NCBI GenBank assembly: GCA_026913215.1
Contig: JAPTYK010000001.1
Coordinates: forward strand, 4,092,001 to 4,156,000
DNA length: 64,000 nt
Source of the DNA: Streptomyces diastatochromogenes
Lineage (GTDB): Bacteria; Actinomycetota; Actinomycetes; Streptomycetales; Streptomycetaceae
Direction of reading: 5' to 3'
Positions 46,461 through 55,587 of the stretch are shown here, piece after piece (position 1 is the stretch's first letter; each line of letters begins with the position of its first letter). The position numbers and the translations under genes are program-made. Under the pieces are notes generated by a model that worked only from the letters and a program-made list of their open reading frames with translations, was not told where the DNA came from and did not search any database.

Positions 46461-48436
46461 ATGACGTCACTGGACCTTGAGCTCGCCCGCGAACGCTCCC
46501 ACCACGACGCCTGCCGCGCCGCCCTGATCCGCATGACCGAGGACGTCGCCGAACAGGTCGTCATCGGCGAGGACGTCGCCGCCTCCGGCGCCGACGCCGA
46601 GGTGCTCGGCCACCACCTGCGCAGCCGCGCCAAGGAGATGGGCGAACAGCCGCCGGGCCCGCTGTTCTTCGGCCGCCTCGACCGCGAGGACGGCCAGATC
46701 CACCACATCGGCCGCCGCCGGATCGCCGAGCACCCGGCCGCCCCGCCGCTCGTCGTCGACTGGCGCGCGCCCGTCTCCCGCGCCTACTACCAGGCCGGCG
46801 CGCACGACCCGCAGGGCGTCCTGCGGCGCCGCCGCTTCGGCTGGGCCCCGAACAGCCGGGGCGCGACCGAGGACCTGACCGCCCTGGAGGACGAGCGGCT
46901 CGACGGAGGCGGCGGCGGTACGGGGCAGGTCAGCGCCCTCCTCACCGGGGAGATCGAGCGCCCCCGCGTGGGCCCCATGCGGGACATCGCCGCCACCATC
47001 CAGCCCGAGCAGGACGACCTCGTGCGCTCCGAGCCCGCCGCCTCCCTGTGCGTGCAGGGCGCCCCCGGCACCGGCAAGACCGCGGTGGGCCTGCACCGGG
47101 CCGCGTACCTCCTCTACACGCATCCGCAGCGGATCCGCCGCTCCGGCCTCCTCGTCCTCGGCCCCCACCGGGCCTTCCTCTCGTACATCGCCGAGGTGCT
47201 GCCCTCGCTCGGCGAGACGGGCATCCGGCAGACCACCCTCGACGAGGAGATCGCCCGCCACCCGGTGCGGGCCTCGGACGGCGGGCGGCGGCCCTGGTCA
47301 AGCACGACGCCCGGATGGCCGGGGTGCTGCACCGCGCGCTGTACGGGCGGGTCGACCCGGCCCCGGCCGAGGACCTCGCCGTCCCCGACGGCAGGTACCA
47401 CTGGCGGCTCCCGGCCGCCGAACTCGCCGCGATCGTCACGGCCGTGCGGCAGGAGGCCCCGCCCTACGCCACCGGCCGCGAACGCGTCCGCGCCCGGATC
47501 GTCCGCGCCCTCCAGCTCCGGGCCGAACGCCGGTGGGGGCCCATGGGCGCGGCCTGGGCCCGGAAGATCGAGCGGGCGCGGGCGGTGACGGCGTTCCTGG
47601 ACGCGTGCTGGCCGAAGGCGACGCCGGAGGAGGTGCTGGCGGAGGTCCTGACGGATCCGGCCGACTCCGCTCTGAGCGAGGCCGAGCGCGCCGCCCTCCG
47701 CTGGGCGCGGCCGCCCCGCTCGTACCGCTCGGCGCGGTGGAGCGCCGCCGACCTCGTGCTCCTCGACGAGCTGGCGGGCCTCATCGAGCGGCCCGAGGGC
47801 TACGGGCACGTCGTCGTCGACGAGGCGCAGGACCTCTCGCCCATGCAGTGCAGGGCCATCGCGCGGCGGACCGAGTTCGGTTCGCTCACGGTCCTGGGGA
47901 CCTCGCGCAGGGGACCACGCCGTGGGCGGCGCGGGAGTGGGGCGAGCAGCTGGCCCACCTGGGCAAGCCGGGGACGCCCGTCGTCCCGCTGACCCTCGGC
48001 TACCGCGTGCCGGCGGCGATCGTCGACCTCGCGAACCGGCTGCTGCCGAGGCTCGGGGCCGATGTGCCCGCCGGGCGTTCGGTGCGGCGGGACGGGAGGT
48101 GACGGTCCGCCGGACGGCGGACCTGGCGGCCGGGGCGCGGGAGGCGGTGGGGCGGCGCTCGCGGAGGAGGGGTCGGTGGGGGTGATCACGGCCGACGGGC
48201 TCGTGGACGCGGTCGCCGGGGCGCTGAGGGGGTGCGGGGAGCGGGTGAGCGTGCTGCCCGCGACCGTCGTGAAGGGCCTGGAGTTCGACCACGTGGTGGT
48301 CGTCGAACCGGCCGCGATCGCGGCGGCCGAGGCGCGGGGCCTGAACCGGCTGTACGTGGTGCTCACCCGGGCGGTGTCGCGCCTGGCGCTGGTGCACGCG
48401 GAGGAGCTGCCGGAGTGTCTCCGTACAGGGCGGTGA
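46461..48436 (+). CDS. HelD/HelR-like RNA-polymerase remodelling ATPase
   Basis: About 660 residues after repair. An N-terminal helical hairpin is followed by LVVDWRAPVSRAYYQA, a motif typical of HelD/HelR proteins, then an SF1 ATPase with P-loop GAPGTGKTAVG, Walker B VVVDEAQDLSP, and the C-terminal motifs VVKGLEFDHVVVVEP and NRLYVVLTRA. HelR recycles RNA polymerase and, in S. venezuelae, protects it from rifamycins. Frame breaks occur around 47285, 47910, 48100 and 48155. I found no rifamycin-type inverted repeat upstream. The 3' end overlaps the convergent WYL gene by 74 bp. Confidence 0.85.
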
Positions 48437-49355
48437 GTTCGGCGCCGATCCGGGCCAGGGCCGTACGCGCCTCCGGCGGGCCGAGGAGCTCCACGCGGGC
48501 GCCGAGGCCGGCCAGCCGGGCGGCGATCACCTCGGGGAGGGGCCGTCGGCCTCAAAGGGCGTCCAGGCGTCCGGGGCCCGTTCCCCGTACCGTATCCGCC
48601 CGCCGAACAGGCCCTCCAGGACGGACGCGGTGCCGGGTGCTGCCCGGCCCCGGACCGTCGCGGCGACCATCCGGTCCTCCATGCGGGCGGCGAGCGTGCG
48701 CCAGGCGGTGGGGAGGTCGAAGTCCTCGGGGCGTACGGCCGGGGCGCCGGTCTCGGTGACCGAGGCGACGCGGCCGACGCGGAAGGCGCGCAGGCCGTCC
48801 GCCGTGTCGGCGAGGAGGTAGCGGACCCCGGACTTCGCGGCGATCCCGAGCGGCTGGACGGTCCGCTCGCGGGGCGCGCCGCCGGGGCGGGCGTATCCGA
48901 TGCGCAGCTCCCGCCCGTCGACCACCGCCCGCTGGAGCGCGGCCAGTTGGGCTTCCTCGGTCTCCGTGCCCGTCCAGTCGGCGCCGTCGGCGACCCGGCG
49001 CGGGCGGCGGCCTCGGCGCCCTCGCGGAGGGGTGCGGGAGGGCCCGCACGAGCTTGCGGAGGGCGGTCCGGGTGGGGGCGTCCGCGCCGGTGCCGGGGCC
49101 GGTCAGGAGGAACAGCGCGCGGATCTCGGGGGCGGTCAGTCCGGTCAGGTCGGTACGGGCTCCGCCGACGAGCGACCAGCCGCCGCCCTGCCCGGCCTGG
49201 GAGTACACCGGGATCCCGGCGCCCGCGAGCGCTTCGAGGTCCCGGCGGGCCGTGCGCTCGGACACGCCCAGTTCGGCGGCGAGTTCGGCGGCGGTGACGC
49301 GTCGCCGGGCCGTCTGGAGGAAGAGCAGGGCGGCGACGAGTCGGTCGGCTCTCAT
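48363..49355 (-). CDS. WYL-domain transcriptional regulator
   Basis: About 331 residues after repair. The N-terminal HTH (MRADRLVAALLFLQ, then ELGVSERTARRDLEALA) is followed by a WYL sensor region (LRIGYARPGGAPRERTVQPL). ATG 49355 overlaps the MFS stop (ATGA). Breaks lie near 49010, 48970 and 48543. The repaired end reads GATPPG at 48363, inside the 3' end of the convergent helicase gene. Such regulators often respond to DNA damage or ligands; the target is unknown. Confidence 0.82.
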
Positions 49356-50788
49356 GCCGCCATTGTCATCCGCCGGGTGTCCTCGGGGACGCGGGGGCGC
49401 AGGACGGTGAAGGCGACGGCCAGGGCGATGAGCAGGAGACCGGCGCCGACGCCGAAGGCGAGGTGGTAACCGCCGGTCAGCGCCTCGGCGTCGGGCTTCC
49501 CGGCCTTCGTGAGGGACCCGGTGCGGGCGGCGGCCAGGGTGGACAGGACCGCGACGCCGAGGGCCATGCCGATCTGCTGGGTGGTGTTGAAGAGCCCGGA
49601 GGCCAGCCCCGCGTCCGCCTCCTCCGCGCCGGACATGGCGAGCCCGGTGAGGGCGGGCAGCGCGAGGCCGAAACCGGCGGCGAGCAGCATCACGGGGAGC
49701 AGGTCGGTGGCGTACGAGGCGTGGACGGGGACGCGGGCCAGCAGGCCGAGGACGCCGACGAGCAGGACGAGGCCGGTGAGCAGGACGTTCCGCTCGCCGA
49801 AGCGGGCGATGAGGGGGGCCGAGGCGCCGAGGGATACGGCTCCGATGATCAGCGCGGCGGGCAGCATCGCGAAGCCGGTCTCGGCCGCTCCGTACCCGAG
49901 GACCTTCTGCAGGTAGAGGGCGACGAGGACCTGGAAGGAGAAGAGCGCGGCGACCATCAGCATCTGGACGGCGTTCGCGCCGGCCACGGCGCGGGAGCGG
50001 AGGATCCGCAGCGGCATGAGGGGCTGCGCGGCCTTCGCCTGCCGGAGCAGGAAGCCGGCCAGGAGGGCGACGGAGAGGGCCCCGAAGCCGAGGGTGTGCG
50101 CCGAACCCGCCCCGTACTCCTCGATCTTGACGACGGCGTAGATCCCGGCCATGAGGCCGGAGGTCACGAGCAGCGCGCCGATGACGTCGGCACCCGCCCC
50201 CGGGACGGGGCCTCGGCCTCGGTCGCGGTCGGCGGGGAGGGCGCGGAGGGCGACGAGGAGGGTGGCGGCGCCGATGGGCAGGTTGATGAAGAAGATCCAG
50301 TTCCACGCGAGGGCGTCGGTGAGGACCCCGCCGAGCACCTGTCCGAGCGAGGCCCCTGCGGAGCCCGTGAAGCTGAACACGGCGATGGCGCGGGCGCGTT
50401 CGCGGGGCTCGGTGAAGAGGGTGACCAGGATGCCGAGGCCGACGGCGGAGGCCATCGCGCTGCCCGCCCCCTGCAGGAACCGGGCGGCGATGAGCACGGC
50501 GGGGGAGGCCGCGAGCCCGGCGAGGAGGGAGGCGGCGGTGAACACGCCGGTCCCCGCGAGGAACATCCGCTTCCTGCCGATGAGGTCGCCGAGCCGTCCG
50601 GCGAGCAGGAGCAGCGAACCGAAGGCGATCAGATAGGCGTTGACGATCCAGCTGAGGCCTGCGGGGGTGAATCCGAGGTCGTTCTGCATGGCGGGCATGG
50701 CCACGGTGACGATGCTGCCGTCGAGGACGGTCATCAGCGTGCCGGCGGCGAGGACGCCGAGGGCCAGGGGGTGGCGGGGCGCGGGCAT
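49352..50788 (-). CDS. MFS drug exporter, 14-helix (DHA2) type
   Basis: A 478-residue transporter with about 14 helices. Motif A appears as GRLGDLIGRKRMF, motif C-like GSAGASLGQVLGGVLTD, and the first helix carries VLDGSIVTVAMP. It is typical of EmrB/QacA exporters. The MarR gene lies 90 bp upstream on the same strand and the WYL gene is coupled downstream, so efflux is probably under MarR control. The substrate is unknown. Confidence 0.9.
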   Translation of the reverse strand: MPAPRHPLALGVLAAGTLMTVLDGSIVTVAMPAMQNDLGFTPAGLSWIVNAYLIAFGSLLLLAGRLGDLIGRKRMFLAGTGVFTAASLLAGLAASPAVLIAARFLQGAGSAMASAVGLGILVTLFTEPRERARAIAVFSFTGSAGASLGQVLGGVLTDALAWNWIFFINLPIGAATLLVALRALPADRDRGRGPVPGAGADVIGALLVTSGLMAGIYAVVKIEEYGAGSAHTLGFGALSVALLAGFLLRQAKAAQPLMPLRILRSRAVAGANAVQMLMVAALFSFQVLVALYLQKVLGYGAAETGFAMLPAALIIGAVSLGASAPLIARFGERNVLLTGLVLLVGVLGLLARVPVHASYATDLLPVMLLAAGFGLALPALTGLAMSGAEEADAGLASGLFNTTQQIGMALGVAVLSTLAAARTGSLTKAGKPDAEALTGGYHLAFGVGAGLLLIALAVAFTVLRPRVPEDTRRMTMAA

Positions 50789-50796
50789 GGGGACAT

Positions 50797-50822
50797 CTCC
50801 TGTTCGTCGGAGGCGACAGGAG
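50797..50822 (-). promoter_or_regulatory. inverted repeat covering the MFS ribosome-binding site
   Basis: CTCCTG (50797-50802) pairs with CAGGAG (50817-50822), extended by TCG/CGA past a one-base bulge. On the minus strand the AGGAG that would initiate the exporter lies in the stem, so it could mask translation or be a regulator site. Confidence 0.4.
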
Positions 50823-50878
50823 AGACGCTAACAGAAGGTTTCGTTGCAGACTATTTTTTACGGGAGTACTTTCCGTCC

Positions 50879-51364
50879 CTATCCGCGCTGCCGGGCCCGG
50901 CGCGCGGGCGTCGGGCTCTCGACGGGCGCCTCCAGATGCCCGGTGGCCAGCCGGTTCAGGGCACGCAGCAGGACCTCGCGCTCGTCGCCGGGCAGCGAGG
51001 ACAGCGCACTCTCGTGCACCCCGTCGACGATCCTCTGACTCCGGTGGGCGACCTCCGCCCCCGCCTCGGTCACCGCGATGATCCGCGCCCGCCGGTCCGT
51101 CGCCGACGGCCGCCGCTCGGCCAGCCCTGCCTTCTCCAGGGCATCGACCGTCACCACCATCGTGGTCTTGTCCATGTCCCCGATCTCCGCCAGCTGCGCC
51201 TGCGTCCGCTCCTCCTCCAGCGCGTGCACCAGCACGCAGTGCATACGAGCCGTCAGCCCGATCTCCGCCAGCGCGGCGGCCATCCGGGTGCGGAGGACGT
51301 GGCTGGTGTGATCGAGGAGGTAGGAGAGGTCGGGTTCGGTGCGGGTGGGCGCCATGGCTGTCAT
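50879..51364 (-). CDS. MarR-family regulator
   Basis: A 161-residue winged-helix repressor. The DNA-recognition region is TQAQLAEIGDMDKTTMVVTV, and the wing AERRPSATDRRARIIAV. ATG 51364 or ATG 51355. The basic C-terminus (PTPARRARQRG) is unremarkable. It probably represses the exporter gene that follows. Confidence 0.9.
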   Translation of the reverse strand: MTAMAPTRTEPDLSYLLDHTSHVLRTRMAAALAEIGLTARMHCVLVHALEEERTQAQLAEIGDMDKTTMVVTVDALEKAGLAERRPSATDRRARIIAVTEAGAEVAHRSQRIVDGVHESALSSLPGDEREVLLRALNRLATGHLEAPVESPTPARRARQRG

Positions 51365-51447
51365 GCCTGCCAGGGTAGCGAGGGTGGGTTTGTTGCGGAT
51401 GGTCGCGAAGCGGACGAGTGCCGCTCGGTCGCGGCCAGGATGAGGGC

Positions 51448-51993
51448 ATGACGACCGCGCTGCTCTTCCTGGACGTGGACGGACCGCTGATCCCCTTCGG
51501 CGCGAGCTCCGGCCCGTACCCGACCTACCCGCCCCTCCCGCCGCCCTCCGTGAGCCCGCTCCTCGCGCGGCTCGACCCCGCGCAGGGGCCCCGGCTCGCG
51601 GCGCTGCCGTACGAGCTGGTGTGGGCGACCACCTGGGAGGAGGACGCGAACACCTGGGTCGCGCCCCGCCTCGGCCTGCCCGCCCTGCCCCTGCTCCCCT
51701 GGTCCGACGACCCCGAGGAGCCGGGCCTCCACTGGAAGACTCCGGCCCTCGTGGCGTGGGCCGCCGGGCGTCCGTTCGCCTGGGTGGACGACGAGATCGG
51801 CGCGGCGGACCGCGCCTGGGTCGCCGCCCACCACCCCGGCCCGGCGCTCCTCCACCGGGTCGACGCCCGGCGGGGGCTCACCGCCGCCGACTTCGAGGCG
51901 CTCGCCGCCTGGGCCGTCGGTTCCCCGTGCCATGCTGACCGCGACCGCGACCAGGACCGACACGGCGAGGGGGAAGGCGACGATGGGGGCTGA
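51448..51993 (+). CDS. HAD-domain protein
   Basis: A 181-residue protein with the HAD nucleophile motif LFLDVDGPL at the N-terminus and a downstream acidic pair in WVDDEIGAADRAW. ATG 51448. This is a common Streptomyces HAD-like protein of unknown substrate. The stop overlaps the next gene by 11 bases. Confidence 0.8.
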   Translation: MTTALLFLDVDGPLIPFGASSGPYPTYPPLPPPSVSPLLARLDPAQGPRLAALPYELVWATTWEEDANTWVAPRLGLPALPLLPWSDDPEEPGLHWKTPALVAWAAGRPFAWVDDEIGAADRAWVAAHHPGPALLHRVDARRGLTAADFEALAAWAVGSPCHADRDRDQDRHGEGEGDDGG

Positions 51994-52312
51994 GTACTAC
52001 GGCGCCGACAGTGAGAACGGCGACCGCATCGACGACCCCTCGGAGGACGCGCTGTTCATGCTGATCAGCGACCTCGACGACTCCGACAACACCTTCGTCG
52101 TCGTCCAGCCCGACGGGGACGACCCCGTCTGGTCCGCCTCCGTCGCCGTCCTGGACGGAGGCGGCTACGAGATCGTCCGCCGTGACACGACCCGCGACGA
52201 GCACGAGGTCACCACGGCGAGCGGCGTCGACGACATCGCCCGCGACCTCACCATCTGGATGGCCGCCCGCGACCACCCCAGACGGCCGACCGGACAGGTC
52301 ACCGAAATCTGA
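51983..52312 (+). CDS. small acidic protein, possibly Imm1-like immunity protein
   Basis: A 109-residue, strongly acidic protein (MGAEYYGADSENGD, then SEDALFMLISDLDDSDNTFV and VVQPDGDDPVW). The size, acidity and the pattern of the central strands recall Imm1-type immunity proteins, but no toxin gene is nearby. The start ATG 51983 overlaps the HAD gene. The immunity assignment is a weak inference. Confidence 0.6.
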   Translation: MGAEYYGADSENGDRIDDPSEDALFMLISDLDDSDNTFVVVQPDGDDPVWSASVAVLDGGGYEIVRRDTTRDEHEVTTASGVDDIARDLTIWMAARDHPRRPTGQVTEI

Positions 52313-52327
52313 ACCACGGCGTGACCG

Positions 52328-53126
52328 TCACAGACCCCGCGTGCCGTCGATGCGTTCGCGGAGGAGGTCCGCGTGGCCGTTGTGGCGGGCGTATTCCTCG
52401 ATCAGGTGGATCAGGACCCAGCGGAGCGACACCGTGCCGCGCCAGGCGTCCTCGCCCGTGACGTCGAGGTGGGGCGCTTCGGCGGTGAAGCGGTCGGAGA
52501 AGGAGACGGCCGCGTGCCAGGCGGACCAGGCTTCGGTGACGGCGGAGGGGGAGGCGGTGGCGTCGTCGAAGTCGCCGTCGGGGGAGGTGGGGGAGGAGAA
52601 GAGGGGGAGGGCGTCCGGCCGGCCGGCGAGGACCTCGCGGAACCAGTGGCGTTCGACGTCGGCGAGGTGGCGGACCAGGCCGAGGAGGGAGAGGGTCGAG
52701 GGCTCCGCCGACCTGGTGGCCAACTCCTCCTCCAGGCCGGCGCACCTCAGGACCAGGGTGGCCCGCTGGTCCGCCAGGAAACCGGCGAGCATGGGCAGTT
52801 CGGCGCCGGTCGCGGGCCGGCGAAGCGCCCCGGGCCGGGGACCGCCGCCTCGTCGAGGACGTCCGAGCGCCGCCGGGGCGCCGCCGTGTCGGGGACGTCC
52901 GAGCGCCGTCGGAGCGCCGCCTCGTCGAGGGCGTCCGAGTGTCGTCGGGGCGCCGCCGTGTCGGGGACGTCCGAGCGCCGTCGGAGCGCCGCCTCGTCGA
53001 GGGCGTCCGAGCGCCGTCGGGGCGCCGCCGTGTCGGGGCGTCCGAGCGCCGTCGGGGCGCCGCCTCGTCGGGGACGTCCGGGCGCCGTCCGGGCGCCGTC
53101 GTGTCGTGCCGGTCGTCAACTGCCAT
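52328..53126 (-). CDS. DinB-family protein with repeated N-terminal extension
   Basis: About 266 residues after repair. The C-terminal ~170 residues are a four-helix DinB/DUF664 bundle (LGLVRHLADVERHWFREVLA, WVLIHLIEEYARHNGHADLL) with three conserved histidines able to bind metal. ATG 53126 (MAVDDRHDTTAPG) leads into about seven 12-residue repeats encoded by a 36-bp tandem repeat. In the likely frame the repeats read SDALDEAALRRR and SDVPDTAAPRR. Frame changes lie near 53040 and 52815. Bacillithiol- or mycothiol-dependent transferases occur in this family. Confidence 0.75.
52855..53090. repeat. 36-bp tandem repeat in the DinB gene
   Basis: About six and a half copies of a 36-bp unit built from CGCCGTGTCGGGGACGTCCG and GAGCGCCGTCGG. 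It has a multiple-of-three period, so it is compatible with translation in all three frames. Two alternating versions of the unit are visible. Confidence 0.85.
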
Positions 53127-53161
53127 GCTATGCCTCCCCGTTGGACCTTCAGGGGATCGCG

Positions 53162-53578
53162 TCAGGCCTTCGGCTGGGAGAAGCGGATCATGTTGCCGGC
53201 CGGGTCGCGGAAGGCGCAGTCGCGGACGCCGTAGTGCTGGTCGACCGGCTCCTGGAGGACCTCGCCGCCGGCGGCCCGTACGCGCTCGAAGGTGGCGTCG
53301 ACGTCGGGGGTGGAGAAGATGACGCCGCGGAGCAGGCCCTTGGCGAGGAGGTCCTTGACCGCCTCGCGGTCGGCCTCCGGGGCGCCGGGGTCGGGGAGCG
53401 GGGTCTCCAGGACGACCGCCACGTCCGGCTGCTCGGGCGACCCCAGGGTCACCCAGCGCATCCCCTCGTAGCCGACGTCGTTGCGGACGTCGAGGCCGAG
53501 GGCGTCGCGGTAGAAGGTGAGCGCCTTGTCGGCGTCGTCGACGGTGATGAAGCACTGCGAGAGCTTGATGGTGTCCAT
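53162..53578 (-). CDS. VOC-family (glyoxalase-like) protein
   Basis: A 138-residue metalloenzyme-type fold of two beta-alpha-beta-beta-beta units. QCFITVDDADKALTFYRDAL and the terminal CAFRDPAGNMIRFSQ are typical. It starts 10 bp after the AraC-type gene stop, so the two are one operon. Function could be glyoxalase-like or resistance; no substrate can be chosen. Confidence 0.87.
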   Translation of the reverse strand: MDTIKLSQCFITVDDADKALTFYRDALGLDVRNDVGYEGMRWVTLGSPEQPDVAVVLETPLPDPGAPEADREAVKDLLAKGLLRGVIFSTPDVDATFERVRAAGGEVLQEPVDQHYGVRDCAFRDPAGNMIRFSQPKA

Positions 53579-53588
53579 GGCTTCGACG

Positions 53589-54035
53589 CTACGGGGAGGG
53601 GCTCGGCGGCGCTTCTCCGATCCTGACCGGTTCGCCGGGGCCGCCGTTCTTCACCGGCCGCGTCAGGACCTTGGCGACGCACGCGGGGATCGCCGCGTCC
53701 TCCCCGTGGCTCCGCGCCCGGTACGCGCTCGGCGTCTCGCCGACCAGTTCGGTGAAGCGCGAGCTGAACGAGCCGAGGGACGTGCAGCCGACCTCGAAGC
53801 AGACCTCCGTCACGCTCAGGTCCCCCCGCCGCAGCAGCGCCTTCGCCCGCTCGACCCGGCGGGTCATGAGGTAGCTGTACGGCGTCTCGCCGAACGCGGC
53901 GCGGAAGCTGCGGGCGAAGTGCCCCGTCGACATCAGGGCGACCCTGGCCAGGGCCGGGACGTCCAGCGGGGACGCGTAGTCGCGGTCCATCGTGTCCCGC
54001 GCGCGGCGCAGTCGTTTCAGGTCGTCGAGGTCCAC
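53589..54035 (-). CDS. AraC-family regulator (short)
   Basis: A 148-residue protein of essentially one AraC DNA-binding domain: LDVPALARVALMSTGHFARS and LSVTEVCFEVGCTSLGSFSS are the two helix-turn-helices. GTG 54035 is the start; there is no separate sensor domain. It precedes the VOC gene, which it probably controls. Confidence 0.87.
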   Translation of the reverse strand: MDLDDLKRLRRARDTMDRDYASPLDVPALARVALMSTGHFARSFRAAFGETPYSYLMTRRVERAKALLRRGDLSVTEVCFEVGCTSLGSFSSRFTELVGETPSAYRARSHGEDAAIPACVAKVLTRPVKNGGPGEPVRIGEAPPSPSP

Positions 54036-54077
54036 GGCCCCAGCATGGCACGGCCCCCGGCCCGCCGGGAGCGACTT

Positions 54078-54097
54078 TTGCAAGCAGCTGCTTGCAA
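54078..54097. promoter_or_regulatory. perfect 20-bp palindrome
   Basis: TTGCAAGCAGCTGCTTGCAA, with no mismatch, in the 91-bp divergent gap between the AraC and XRE genes. It is 29 bases before the XRE start, a normal operator position. Confidence 0.8.
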
Positions 54098-54126
54098 TAG
54101 TTAGCAGAGGGTGGCATGGTCGGGGC

Positions 54127-54528
54127 ATGGCATCGCTCAACGTCGGCAACCTCGGTGAGTACCTCCGCGAGCAGCGGCGCACCGCGCAGCTCTCCCTGCG
54201 GCAGCTCGCCGAGGCCGCCGGGGTGTCGAACCCGTACCTCAGCCAGATCGAGCGCGGGCTGCGCAAGCCCAGCGCCGAGGTCCTCCAGCAGGTCGCGAAG
54301 GCCCTGCGGATCTCCGCCGAGACGCTCTACGTACGGGCCGGGATCCTCGACGAGAGGGAGCAGGAGGAGCTGGAGACGCGCGCCGTCATCCTGGCCGATC
54401 CCTCGATCAACGAGCGGCAGAAGCAGGTGCTGCTCCAGATCTACGACTCCTTCCGCAAGGAGAACGCCGCCGAGGCCGCCGCCGGACAGGCGGCCGCCGC
54501 GCCCGATGCCACTCCGCCTTCGAGCTAG
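54127..54528 (+). CDS. XRE-family regulator
   Basis: A 133-residue protein with an N-terminal HTH_3 domain (LSLRQLAEAAGVSNPYLSQIERG, split here by position: LSLRQLAEAAGVSNPYLSQ) and a helical C-terminus with an Ala-rich tail. ATG 54127. It lies 30 bp before the HbhA-like gene. It is likely autoregulated through the palindrome upstream. Confidence 0.88.
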   Translation: MASLNVGNLGEYLREQRRTAQLSLRQLAEAAGVSNPYLSQIERGLRKPSAEVLQQVAKALRISAETLYVRAGILDEREQEELETRAVILADPSINERQKQVLLQIYDSFRKENAAEAAAGQAAAAPDATPPSS

Positions 54529-54558
54529 TACGTCGTCACATCCGGGAGGAACACCAGC

Positions 54559-55110
54559 ATGGCCATCATCGACGAACTGCGTACCCCTCTCTACTTCGCC
54601 GCCGGCACCGCCGACCTCGCCGTGCAGCAGGCCAAGAAGGTCCCCGGCCTGATCGAGCAGCTCGCCGCCGAGGCGCCCGCGCGCATCGACGCCGTGCGGA
54701 AGACCGACCCGAAGGCCGTGCAGGAGAAGGTGACCGCGCAGGCCAAGGAGGCCCAGGCCACCGTGCAGTCGAAGCTCGCCGAGGTCGTCGGCGGCCTCGA
54801 CACCGACTTCAAGAAGCTCGGCGAGACCGCCCAGGACCTCGCCCTGCGCGGGGTCGGCGTCGCCGCCGAGTACGCGGTGAAGGCGCGCGAGAAGTACGAG
54901 GAGGTCGCCGCCCACGGCGAGGAGGCCGTCAGGGCCTGGCGGGGCGAGGTCGCCGAGGAGATCACCGAGATCGCCGTCGTCGTCGAGCCCGAGCCGGCGG
55001 CCGACGAGAAGGCGGAGACCCCGGTGGCCGAGGCCGACAAGCCCGCGCGCAAGACGACCGCCCGCAAGGCCCCCGCCAAGAAGACGACGGCCGCCGCCGA
55101 GAAGGAGTAG
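54559..55110 (+). CDS. heparin-binding haemagglutinin-like (HbhA) protein
   Basis: A 183-residue coiled-coil protein. The N-terminus (TPLYFAAGTADLAVQQAKKV) resembles mycobacterial HbhA and the C-terminus is Lys/Ala/Pro-rich (RKTTARKAPAKKTTAAAEK). Such proteins bind membranes and sulfated glycans and in actinobacteria affect cell surface or filament organisation. ATG 54559 has GGGAGGAA upstream. The gene is intact. Confidence 0.82.
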   Translation: MAIIDELRTPLYFAAGTADLAVQQAKKVPGLIEQLAAEAPARIDAVRKTDPKAVQEKVTAQAKEAQATVQSKLAEVVGGLDTDFKKLGETAQDLALRGVGVAAEYAVKAREKYEEVAAHGEEAVRAWRGEVAEEITEIAVVVEPEPAADEKAETPVAEADKPARKTTARKAPAKKTTAAAEKE

Positions 55111-55198
55111 GGCCGGGCACTGATTCGGGTACCCGGCGCGTTGTACCGGGTACCTTGACCGCGAGGCGCTCTTCCATTCCCACTAGGCGGTGCTCAGC

Positions 55199-55545
55199 AT
55201 GTTGCGCGCGGGATTCGATTCCCTTCTCTCCCTGGTGATCTTCCTGGTCTTCACCGGCTTCGCCGTCGCCGCGCTCGTCTTCGCCGCCATGGCGCGCGAG
55301 GACGCCTACCGCGCCGCGGAGAAGCAGACGAAGAAGTTCTGGCTGATCATCCTGGGCGTCAACCTCGTCATCAATTTGCTGCTGCCGATGCTGTTCCTGC
55401 AGATCGCGGGCCTGATCGCGGCCATCGTCTTCATGGTGGACGTGCGCCCCGCGCTCGCGCAGGTCTCCGGTGGGGCAGGGGCGGCCGCCGCGGCGGCGGC
55501 TCCAGCAGCGACGGGCCGTACGGCCCCTACAACGGCGGCCGGTAG
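55199..55545 (+). CDS. DUF2516 membrane protein
   Basis: About 115 residues after repair. Two to three membrane helices (LLSLVIFLVFTGFAVAALVF and FWLIILGVNLVINLLLPMLF) and a Gly-rich tail that reads SSSDGPYGPYNGGR once one base is restored near 55473. ATG 55199. Matches DUF2516; function unknown. Confidence 0.82.
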
Positions 55546-55556
55546 ACCGCGCCACC

Positions 55557-55587
55557 ACAGGACCCGGGTCTCAGATCCGGGTCCTGT
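55557..55587. terminator. bidirectional terminator
   Basis: An 11-bp stem ACAGGACCCGG and complement, 9-base loop, followed by CCCTTT, between the convergent DUF2516 and SpoIIE-type genes; the latter's stop codon lies in the loop. Confidence 0.75.
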
